The position numbers and the translations under genes were made by a program. Of a stretch of DNA of 64,000 nt, positions 9,939 to 20,500 are shown in pieces; the first letter of the stretch is position 1; every line of letters begins with the position of its first letter. A model generated the notes under the pieces. It saw only the letters and a program-made list of their open reading frames with translations, was not told where the DNA came from and ran no database searches. Source of the stretch: Prorocentrum cordatum (Eukaryota; Sar; Dinophyceae; Prorocentrales; Prorocentraceae); assembly GCA_963575745.1 (NCBI GenBank), contig CAUYUJ010017821.1, positions 142,001 through 206,000 on the forward strand. Direction: 5' to 3'.

Positions 9939-12900
9939 TCACTCACGCAAGTGCTTGTTATCCTTCTGCTTCGTGCTCCTGCCGCTGGCGGCCGCCGCCG
10001 CCGTTGCATCCCGCTGCACCAGACCAGCGGGCGGGTGCTCCGAGATGAAGAGCGCCGCCGCGGTAGGCCCGAAGAGCGACGTCGCGTCCGCCGGGGGCGC
10101 GTTCGTGTGCTGCTGCTTCGTCGGCCTCTTCTTGGGCGGCAGGTCTGAGGCCACCTCGGCGCGATTCAGCCCCGAGACAGATGATCCAATGAAGGCGGGC
10201 GTCGGCACGAGCTTGCGCACCGAGGAGGAGGAGGGGGAGGAGGAGGGGGAGGAGGAGGGGAGGGGCGAGAAGGAGGAGGAGGAGGAGGAGGAGGAGGAGG
10301 AGTAGGAGGACGAGGGGGCGGGGGGGAGGAGGAGAGGAGGGAGGGGAGGAGGGGGGCTGAGGGGGGCTGAGGGGATGAGGGGAAGGATGAGGAGGAGTGA
10401 GGAGAGGAGAAGGGGATAAGGGGATAAGGAGAAGTAGCAGAGGAGGAGGAGGAGGAGGAGGAGGAGGAAGAAGAGTCGGAGTCGGAGGAGGAGGGAGGAG
10501 GGAGATGAGGAGAGGAGGAGGAGAGGAGGAAGAGGGGAAGTGAGGAAGTGGATGAGGGGGAGGAGGAGTCAGGAGGAGAGCGAGGAGGAGGTGGATAGAT
10601 GGATAGATGAGGAGGAGGAGGATGAGGAGGAGGAGGAGGAGGAGGAGGAGGAGATGAGGAGCTCGGAGAGGAGGAGATGAGGAGGGGGGGGGGGGGGAGA
10701 GGGAAGGAGGAGAACGAGGAGAGGCGGGGGGCCGGGGGCTCGCAGCGGGGGCGGAGGAGAAAATAAAGAAAGAGAGAGCTCGGGCCGATGGGGAGGGGGA
10801 GGAGGAGGAGGAGGAGGAGGAGGAGGAGGAGGAGGAGGAGGGAATGTGAGGAAAAGGAGAGAAGGAGGAGGAGGAGGAGGCGGAGGAGGAGGAGGATGAG
10901 GCCACCTTGAGCCCGACATCGGAAACCGTCGGGAGGTGCAGGTGGGACGGCAAGGTCACCCTGACCGTGGTCTCGATCATCTTGAGGTTGGGCACGATCT
11001 CAATCCCATCAGCAGTGTGCGTGTTGGTGTTCACGAGCCACGCGGGGCACGGGCACTCGTCGCTGATGGAGTTCACCGACTCCTCGCTGACGTACACGCC
11101 GAGCACAGTGTCGTCACGCGTGTCTGGGGCGCAGACTTTGAGCGCGCAGACTGGATAGGATCGACACGAGGTCGATTTGGTCAGGCCGACGGAGCCGCAG
11201 AAGACCAGCTCGAAGTCGTCCCTCAGCGTAGCCTTCAGCTTCGGCTTCAGCACGGCGGCGGCCTTGGGCTTGGGAGCCGCCTTGGCCTTCGCTGCTGGTG
11301 CCGTCGATGCTGTCCAGTCGGGCTCGATCTGCTCGAGGTAGCCGCTGATGCCCGCGGCGGCGTCGGCGAAGGCGAGCTCGAAGAGCTTCGACTTCACGAA
11401 GTGGCAGAACTGCGTGACCCACCACGCGGCCGGGAAGGTCCGCATCTGGAACGTAATCGTGCAGTCTGCCAGCTCAGCCGCCACAGCCGTACTGTCTGGG
11501 TCGGCCTGGCTCCATGGGTGCTACCACCGTGCTCGGCTCACCGTGTCCTCAAAATCCTCACCTCCTCTCCTCACCTCCCTACCTCTCCTCCTCTCCTCCT
11601 CTCCCCCTCCTCACCGCCGCACCTCCACCTCCTCCTCGTCCCCGCGCATGGTGCATATCCTCCTCATCATCCTCATCCGCATCTCCTCGCCGACCTCCAC
11701 CTCGGACTCGCATTTATTATGCACATATATATAGATATAGATATACCTCCTCATTTTATCCTCCCTCCTACTCCTCCTCTCCTCCTCCCTCCACCTCCTG
11801 AATACTCCTATCCTATCCTCATCCTCCTCTCCCTCAGCCACCGCGGTGGGCCACCGCGGCGCCTTGCCCAGGTTGATGTGGCTGCCCGCCGCCAGGGCCA
11901 TGGCCTTGTCGTCCATGTACCTGGCGAGGCGGGCCGGCGGCAGAGGTGCAGAAGGGGGGGGGCGAGGGCCGCGGGAGGGGATGGATGGGGATCCTGGAGG
12001 GGAGTGGGGGAGGAGGGGAGGAGAGGAGGAGAGGAGGAGGGGAGGTCGGAGGTGGGGAGGATGAGGAGGAGGAGAGGAGGAGGAGGAGGAGGACGAGGAG
12101 GAGGAGGAGGAGGAGGAGGAGGAGGAGGGAGGGGAGAGGAGGAGATGAGGAAGAGGAGGAGGTTGAGGATGAGGATGAGGATGAGGAGAGGAGGGGGAGA
12201 GAAGGAGTCAATGAGCCAAGGAGTCAAGGAGTCTCTTCTGAGAAGGAGGAGAGGGTGATGAGGAGATGAGGAGGTCCTGAGGAGGAGGAGTGGGGACGAA
12301 GATGAGGTGATGACGCTGACGAGGAGGAGGAGGAGGAGGAGAGGGGGCGAGGAGGAGAGGAGGAGACTGACGAGGAGAGGATGAGAGGAGGGGAGAGGAG
12401 AGGCAGGAAGACAGGAGGATTGGAGTATAAGAGGATGATGAGGAGGGACGCGGGGAGGAGGACGATGAGAGGAGGAGGGGAGGAGGAGGAGGAGGAGGAG
12501 GAGGAGGAGGAGGAGGGAAGGAGGGAAGGAGGAAGGAAGGAAGGTGGAGAGGCTCAGGAGGCTCTGAGAGGAGGGAGATAGGAGTAAAAGAGTCAAGGGG
12601 AGTAGGGGAGTAGACTAGGGGAGCAGTGGGAGGAGGTGCCAGGGGGTAGGAGTAGGATAGGAGGTTGGACCGCCGCTGGCACTCGTACACGCGTTTCAGC
12701 GTCGCCACCCGCTGGTACACCGACGCCCCGGTGTCGCCGTGAACCATGAGCTCGCCCTGGCCAGCCGCGCCGACGCCCTCCGCCTCCGCGGCAGGCGCGG
12801 CCGCGGCGGGGCCATCAGGGGCAGGGGGCCGGGTGGCCGACGACGCCGACACCGACCTCGAAGATGGGCTGCTGTCATCGACTAGCCTGCGCGACGCCCG

Positions 12901-15678
12901 GAGATCAGACAAGATCGCAATGGGCTCCTTGCCGTCGTAGACGCCGCACAGAAACTCCGTGTAGATCGCCACCCACTCGTCGTAGGAAACGTGCTGGTCC
13001 ACGGCTCCCATGGTGTCGAGCGTGCCCAAGCGACTCGCCAATATGTCCAGGTCGATGTTGGTCGTCTTCTGAGCACCCCCAGCGTTAGCGGCGCCCGTAT
13101 CAATGGACACATGGTGGAACATCTCCTGTACTTGAAGCACGTCTGCCAATATGTGTTGCGTGTGCACTGCCCTGATGCGCACGAACTTCGTCAACGTCGG
13201 CACGTCGTTGAAGTACTTGATGGCCGCGCCAGGCAGCTGGGACGTCTGGCGCACGGCTTTGAGGGAGAGCTGGCCGATGCCAAGCATGTCCTCCGGGATC
13301 TCCTTGATGAGCGCGTCCTTCACCAGGCCGAGGAGGTGCAAAATGAAAGCTGAGACCCTCCCTGGCGCAGAAGATGATGCGATGGCGGCGAGCTTATTCC
13401 CTTCAGTCATCCCGAGGAGCTGAAACATATCGCTGTTGACTCGCCTGTACGCGGCGTGCAGCTTGACAGTCACAGCTTGGTTGTTCGCACTCATGAACGC
13501 AGTGAGGGCGGCGCCGCCGGCTGCGATCGCTGACTCCAGCCGCATGAGGGTGGTGGTCTCGTCTGACGAAGCGGCCGATGATAGAGGCGCACTCTCGACG
13601 TCGTCGGCGTCGACGAAGTCGAGCTCCATCGTCTCCTCGCCCCCCCTGCCCAACTGGGCGTCGTGCGCCATGGAGGCCGCGACGTCGCGCACCTTGACCT
13701 TGAGCTCGGACCACTTTGTGTACTGCATTTTGCCCAGCGCCACCTGCTTCGACCAACAGAACTCCAACGCCACTGTCATCATGGCCCTGAATATCGGCTC
13801 CTTCTCCTCGTCACTGATCTCTGCATCTGACATGGCTGTGATGATGGCAATGGCAGCGTCGACCACCCAGATCTTCTGAAGCTCCAGGTTATCATGCGTC
13901 TCCACTGGCGCCTTGACGATAGCACCACCAGCCTTGAGCTTTTTGTTCGGCGGCTCTGGCGGCGAGTCGCTGCCCGCGGCGGCCGCCGCGGCCCGCGCCT
14001 TCTCCGCCGCTTCGGCCTGCTGCTTCGCCTCCTTCTCGGCGGCCTCCAGCGCCTTCCTGGCGTACAACTGCCCCTTCTTGTGCGACTGGCTATCCGACAT
14101 GTCCGCCGAGAGCCACTTGCACATGTCCAGCTGCTGCGCGTCGAAGATCCACTTCTTGGGGCGGGGCAGACCCGCGGTGGGGACGAGGAATTCCAACGCA
14201 AGCTGCCAAATGACGGCGAGGGTCCCAGAGTCCAGAGCATCGCGGACTTCGACACTGAACAGCGCAACCGATACGGCATGGAGGTTGAAGACAGCCGTGG
14301 CATTGTTCATGCGCTCGTCCGTAAAGCGGCAGTGCTTCCCCAAGAACTCCTCCGTCCACTGGGTCAGCTTGTTGCGCTTCAACGTCCCGCAGAGCGCCTG
14401 GGCGGGGACCGGGGATCAGGGATCAGCAGTTCCGACTCCAAGCCCCCCCCCCCCTCACCTCCTCACCGTTCTCGAACCCTCGACCCCCTCATCACCTCAT
14501 CGTCTCCTCGTCCTCCCCTCCTATGGACCCTCCGAACGCACCGCCCTCCCCTTGGGGGGGGAGGGGCGGGTCTCAGAGGGGCGGGCTGGCGGGGCAGGCG
14601 GGAGGAGCGGGAGGAGGCAGGCTCGGAGGCAGGGAGGTGGAGAGGTGGAGGTGGTGTGTATGCTGGAAGAAAGTTCGCAGACGGGGCGCGCCTTGCACGC
14701 CTTCAGCTCGTTCTCGCTGCCGAACTTATGGTCCTGCTTCTTCGGGTACTTGAACTGGAGGAACTCCCACAGGCTGTTGTACGGAGCCTCCGCCATCTTG
14801 GCCGCCTTGAAGTCCACGTTGAGCTTGCGGTAGAATCCGAAGTGCTGGAGGAGCGTGTATTTCGAGCCTCCGTGCCACTCGTTGTGCCAATCACGAAGCC
14901 AGTCGGTAACGTCATCCGGAGTGCGAGCGTGAAAGCAAGTGACGTTCGAAAGCCCCTTTTCCAAGCTCAGCTTGATCAGGATGTTCGACACCTCGCCATC
15001 GGCGCTGGAGGCCTTGTCCGCCTCCACCGCCTGGTAGAAGCCGCGCGACAGGGTGCCGTATGTGATCATCTGCAGAGGGTACTCGCCATCGGGGTGGAGC
15101 GTGCACCAAGGGTCCCCGCGCACGCCAGGGACGTGCCCATACTCTGCGACCTTCTCGGCATACTCTTGCACCACCTGGTCTTGGCGGCGCTCGTTGTTTG
15201 GATGCGGGAGCATGCTCTTCTCCCCGTTGACGTACCAGGGCACGGTGATGCCTCGCTTGCCCGGGATGGCGTACACGTTGAACACTGCATCTTGAAGCGC
15301 GATGCCTTTCAGCCCAGGGAATTGATGGTAGATGCTCTCGCGCGGCTGAAATATCGCACTGCTCGCGTTCATGGCGCTCAGCGTCTGCGGCTGCGGCACG
15401 ATAGCCATAGCCCCGAGGTCGCTGCCGGCAGCGGGGCAGGGCGCCGGCGGCGGCGGGGCGCTGTCGGCGGCGGCGGCCGCCGCGGCCGCCGATGCCGCTG
15501 CCGCCGTGGCCGCCTGCTTGCGCCCCCTGCCGCGACCCCTGCCCGCCTGCGCCCGACCGCCCCTGCTGCCCTTCCCGCCTCGTGCGCCGCCAGAGGTGCC
15601 ACTTGCGCCAAAAGACGGCGGGCCCCGGCCCCCCTGCGCCTCGGCGTCAGAGCCTGCGCTGGAGGTGTCCGACGGCAT
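9939..15678 (-). CDS. five-exon gene, uncharacterised protein of about 1212 aa
   Basis: Proposed exons (minus): 15678-14692, 14397-12671, 11920-11855, 11491-10906, 10211-9939; all junction phases agree and give about 1212 codons. I do not recognise the family. Visible parts: an N-terminus rich in Ser, Gly and Arg with an RGRGRGRK run and Ala runs (residues 1-110); a folded-looking region (about 120-330); an Ala/Glu/Lys helical, probably coiled-coil segment (about 440-470) followed by PPNKKLK, a possible nuclear signal; several long hydrophobic/helical stretches in exon 2; a Lys/Ala-rich linker in exon 4; and a basic C-terminus in exon 5. The start ATG at 15678 follows a low-complexity 5' region. 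Exon 1 could end at 14692 (GC donor) or 14683 (GT donor). Exon 3 is only 22 codons. The next gene upstream on the same strand is the methyltransferase. Confidence 0.72.
10212..10905 (-). repeat. intron 4 of the five-exon gene, TCC-rich
   Basis: Between CTCAAG|GTGGCC and GCGCAAG|CTCGTG (minus strand). Almost the entire 694 bp is TCC/CCT on the coding strand, so reading frames stay open through it, but composition and the in-phase splice borders mark it as an intron. CAAG is repeated at both borders. Confidence 0.7.
11492..11854 (-). repeat. intron 3 of the five-exon gene
   Basis: Mostly GGA-type purine sequence on the coding strand, with a short (TATA/ATAG) patch at 11726-11745. The donor choice GCCGCG|GTGG keeps phase with the acceptor CAG|TACGG; a second possible donor lies 12 bp downstream but breaks the frame. 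Confidence 0.55.
11921..12670 (-). repeat. intron 2 of the five-exon gene, TCC-rich
   Basis: Coding strand is nearly all TCC/CTC pyrimidine repeat between CAGCGGCG|GTCC and CGCCAG|GTACATGG. GCCAG occurs at both borders. A GC donor three bases earlier is equally in phase. Confidence 0.6.
14398..14691 (-). other. intron 1 of the five-exon gene, probable GC-AG
   Basis: The in-phase donor TGCAAG|GCGCGC and acceptor GCCCAG|GCGCTC share the direct repeat AGGCGC. A GT donor nine bases further is also in phase. The interior is C-rich and G-rich low-complexity sequence. Confidence 0.6.
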
Positions 15679-17555
15679 CTCTCTCGCCAAGCAACTGCTG
15701 CCGCGCTGTGGCCACGGGCGCGAGTGAGTGAGTAGACAGTGGACAGTGCACACGCACAGCAGCTCGGGCCGCCGAAAGGCTGCGGGGGAGGGGGGGGGAT
15801 GGAGAGGCCTGAGGAGGAGGGGCATGTACGGTGTGGGCTCGAGATCGAATCGAGCTCGCTACGCTGCGTCGCTGAGGCTGAGGTCCCGACAGGCCCGACA
15901 GGTTCCGAAGTTCCCAACGAAGTCTTGAAAAAATGGGCGGATCTGGGGAGGAAGCGGGCGGAGGGGAGGAGGAGAGAAGAGGTGAGGAGAGGAGAGGAAA
16001 TCGGAAAGGGGGGGGAGAAGGAACGGAGGGGAGAGTAGGTATGACCCTGAGGCAGGAGGTAGGTGCTGGGGCAAGGAGGCAAGGAGGGGGGGAGGGGAGG
16101 AGGGGATGAGCCCGGGGATGAGGGCGAGGACGTGGCGAGGAGCCTTGCCAGCCATGCCGACCTAGGGTCGAGGGCCGAGGAGTCCTCAGCCTCCGAGGAG
16201 GAGGCCTCAGGAGGGGGGGGGAGAGGGAGGAGGGGCCCTGGGGCGAGGAGGAAGCCGAGACGCCATCGCACACGCGACCGAAGACCGACGACCGACGACA
16301 ACTGTGACAACGGCGGCGACGAGGCGACGACGACGACAGCGACGACGCGACGACGACGAGACGACGACGACGACGTGGATGCTGCGGCTGGTTTGCCTGG
16401 CACCGCCAGCGAGCGACTGCCAAACAGCGGAACTACTGAGCGGTTCTGCGGCCCCTCGGGCCCTCGGCGGAAGGGGGTTCAGAGATTTCGAGAGGACAGG
16501 AGGAGGACAGAGGACTGTAGGTTCTTGGAAGTCGTAGGAGAGTAAAGGGAAGCGGCGGTGGCCCTTGGGCCGCGAGCGAGCCTGCAAGTGTACAGCAGGC
16601 TCGCATGGACAGACAGGCGCGGCACATCGGCATGTTGCGGCGATTGCGCCGGCTCCGCAGCGCGCATCTTGCACGCGCGCTGCTCTCTCGCGCCCAGCGC
16701 AGCAAGTCCCCAAGAGCCGAGGCAAAAAAGCACCGCCACCGACCGAGGCAGATCGGCGACGGCGGCGCACGGGTTCTGGGGTTCTGGTGTTATGGGAGGC
16801 ACCGTGACCTGCAGGTGAAATGCCCAATATCCCAAGATCCCAAAGACATACCCAAGACCCCAAAGACCTAAACACACTAAACAACTAACGCAGTGCTTTG
16901 AAAGGGGGGGCGCGGAAGCTAATACTGACTGAGATGACTGGATTACATGGTCATACACTGCCAGGGCCGCTGAACTTCCGAACTTCCAGGAAGCATCGAC
17001 GCCTCGAAGCCTGGAATGGTTGGGTAGGGGTAGGGGGGAGGGTGCGGAAGGGAAGGGACGGGAAGGGAAGGGAAGGGGGGATGGGGAGGGAGGGAAGATG
17101 GGGAGAGGAGACGAGAGGAGACGAGGAGTCTGGGAGAGGAGGGAGTCCGAGAAGAGGAGGAGGGGAGGAGGGGAGGGGGGGGATGGATGGTGAGTCGCAT
17201 CATGGCTCGTTGGCCTCCTCTTGACTCCTCTTGGACTCCTCTTGCCCTCGTGCCCTCGCGCCTCATCTACTCATCTACTCATCAGTTACACCATCCCACC
17301 ATCATCCCATCATTAGTCAAGTCAATCATCACACATCGCATCATCGTATCATCCCATGCTCTCATAATCACGCCCAGCCCGCCTCTGTAGCGGCGCGGCG
17401 CAGCGACACCTCGCCTGCGCACGTGCCTTCGCTAGCGTGTGTAACTGTATCTTGCACGCACATACATGCATGCACATCTAGAGATCGAGACTGCAGTGTC
17501 CACTGCAGTGTTGTTGATGCGCACGCGCACGCAAACTAAGGCATTGCGGGCGTGC
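15679..17555. other. intergenic region between the five-exon gene and the methyltransferase
   Basis: About 1.9 kb without a supported gene. It contains GGA-rich tracts (15940-16110, 16200-16250), a CGA microsatellite (16265-16375), a run of phased CCCAAGA/CCCAAAGAC motifs (16820-16870), a G-rich GGGAAGGGA tract (17020-17190) and a TCATC-rich stretch (17255-17365). Confidence 0.6.
16265..16375. repeat. (CGA)n microsatellite
   Basis: Degenerate CGA/GACGAC repeats on the plus strand, upstream of the five-exon gene. Confidence 0.8.
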
Positions 17556-20500
17556 TCAGAGCGTCAGCGCCAACGCACGCACGTCCTCGGATTGATCTAC
17601 CCTGGTAACGAATCCTAGAATGAACAGCCAATGAACTCCGGCAGCGTGGACACACATACTGTTCCCCGCCTGCGCAAGCACGGCGTTGCGATTCCTCCCG
17701 CTGCGGGGAATGGCGAAGCTGCACAACGACCTCCGCGAGCTGGAACGCGGAGTGGCAAGATCATCCCGCACTGGAAAGCCTTGGGCAACGAGAAGCTCCA
17801 TGGGGGTCAGCCAGCGGTCGATTCCCGAAGCGTAGTGAATAGACGGCTTCGAAACGATCGCGTAGAGCACCTGGTCCGAGGGGGCCGTCACGCCCCGGCT
17901 GCCCACCTGGACGTTCTGATGGAGGTTGTACACCAAGCCTGGCTGAGCGGCCCTCGACTCATACTGGGTAAGGTTCTCCCGCTCCCACGGCGAGAGGCTG
18001 TCGCGGAAAGCCCCTGGCTCGTTGGCAGCAGCGGCGGGCACCGGCTTGAGGTTGTGCGAGCTACTGCTAGGGCGGCGGCGGGCCCACTCGAGCTCCTTCG
18101 CCTTCTCCTCGTCCGTAGCGATGAAGAACTCCGCGTAAGTACAGCGACGATGCCGGTGAAACAATCGCACGACATTCTGGAGGCTGCTGCGAGTAGCACT
18201 CACGTGCGTCTTGTGGAGCATGACCGTCCAGCGTCGCTGCCGACGCACAGGCCATCCGAGGTCCGTGGGTTCCAGGATGTGGCTCAAGATGATGTACATG
18301 TGTCCTAGATTGCGCTCCAGCACATCCAAGGGGAACTTATGAGAATTTTCATGGATGATGCACGCCTCTTGTATCACCAGGCGCATCGCCATCCAGATTG
18401 CCAGAACGATCGATGTCCTGCCCTCGTCTCGCTCCAAAGAGCCGCCTGGGCACCAATCGATGCAAGGCGTGCCGGCGGCGTGGACCTTGCCCGTGGGGTG
18501 GCGGCACCTTGCCTGGCACCGACGACACCCACCCACAATGCGTGCGTTGCCAATCTTCTTCAAGAGCGGCTCCAACTTGCTAAACTTGATCTTCTGGCCC
18601 CTCGCCTGCGCGTCCTTGAACTGATCCAGTAAGTCGGGGTGCCAGAAGTCTGTGATATCTGTGTACATGTGCTCCGGCGCTGGCTTGGCGTACGTGTCCA
18701 GCTCGAGCTCGCGGTTGCACTCCTCCGAAGACTCGACCGACGCCAAATGGCGCATCGGGCCAAGAGGGCCAGCGACGTGGGCCACCATGTCGTTGAGCGT
18801 AGCGCCGATGACATTCACGGCCGTCCCCGGTGCGTCGATGCCCGAAAACGCAGTTGTGTAAATGGTCTCGGCGTACGCCCTGTGGATGTCCAGCAGTACG
18901 TTTCTCCCACAAGCCCTCGCGAGGCTGCATAGGGAGTCGTGCGCCCAGCTCATGAGGTCCGCCAAGGAGCGCACCACTGGCTGCTCCGCCCACGACACGC
19001 CGACCTCGCTGAGGTCGTTCCAGGAAGGGCCCGTGACCAGACCGCCAGGGGCGCCGCGCGGCCCACCGACAGCGCCTGGCGGCAAAGTCAGCGGGGTCTG
19101 CGGTGCAGCCTGCGGGGCAGATCCCGACCCGCCGCCGCCTTCGACATGGTCCCATGAGTCCCATAACGAATCGTAAAGACGCTCCATCTCATCGTCGTCA
19201 GTGAGGGCCGCGGCGGCAGGGGCGGCCTGAGGCTGTGGTGGCGATGGCGTTGGCGCTGTGCCGCCTGCCGTTGCCTCGGCCGCCTCAGCCTCAGCCGCTG
19301 GCAACGCTGGCGACGGAATGACTGCGGTGGCCGCGGTGGTCGCGGACGTGGCAGACTGCAACGCTTCGGCCAGCGGCACCTGCGACGTGGCATCGGCTGC
19401 AGATGCCGAGGCCCCCGCCTCCGCTGCTGACGTGGCTGCCGCGGGCGCTGCGCGCGGCGGCCCGCGAGGCAGCTGCTCGGGCACCTGCGTGGGCGGCGCG
19501 GCAGCAGCCGCGGCGGCTGGCATGACTGACATGGCTGGAACAGTCTCCTCCCGTCCTGCGGCGACGGCCCCGGCGGGCGGCACAAGTGGGCCCGCGGCGC
19601 CGCCGTCGGCTGCGTCGGCCGCGACCTGCTCCTCATCGCCGCCTGCGGCGACGGCTGCTGGTGCTGCCGGCGCCAGCGGAGCCGCGCCGCTGTCGGCGGC
19701 CGTGGCTGGGGCAGCCCGGGCATCCCCGAGGGCGACCTCCCCCTCGCATCCTGCGGCGACGGCCGGCGGTGCAAGCGGTGCTTCCAGTGCTTCGGCTCTG
19801 GCGGCTGCGGCCGCAGCATCCTCCTCGCCGCCTGCCGCCGCGCCGCGCCCGGTGGCCGCGGCTGGGGCGACATCTCCGTCGCGCCCGGCGCATCCAGCAG
19901 CAGCGACGGCAGCGACGGCTGGCGACCCAAGTGGGGCGGCAGCCCACGAATGGCGGAGGCTGGCGGCCCAAGTGGCTGCCAACTCGGTTGCGTCCAGCGG
20001 AGTCGCCCCGCGGTCGGCGGCCACGGCTGGGACTGCTGCCGGGGCCGCTGGGACTTCCGCCGCGACATCTGGCAGCTCAGGATGGGTCGCGTCGCTCGCG
20101 GCGACCTCCTCGGACTCCTCGGCCTCTCCGCCGCCTGCGGCGACGGCTGCCGGCGCAGGCGGGGCCGGCGGAGCCGCGGCGCACGGGGCAGCCCCATCGC
20201 GCGCATCGCGCCCTGCTGGCGGCGACGCAGCTGCGTGGGCAGCGACCGCCGCGTCGCCAGTGGCGACGGCTGCCAGCGTCGACGGAGGCGCGCCGCTCTC
20301 GGCGGGAATGGCTGCCATAGCATCGCGATCCTCGTGCCCCTCGCATCCTCCGGCGACGGCTGGCAGCGCAAGTGGGATCGCGTGGGGGCCCACGGCCGAC
20401 TCGCCGCCTGCGACAACGGCCGCCGGCGTCGGCGGGGACGCGCCGCTTCCGCCGGCATCACCGTGGGCATCACCGTCGCGCCCCTCGCGACCTGCAGCGA

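Noticed and set aside
9958-10900. Long Ser/Pro/Leu tail joined to exon 4
   Set aside because: Same reason: intronic TCC repeat read through; the true continuation is the basic exon at 10211-9939.
12208-12660. Continuation of the exon 2 reading frame into a Pro/Ser/Leu-rich tail
   Set aside because: The tail is a TCC repeat with no stops; composition and in-phase splice borders indicate an intron.
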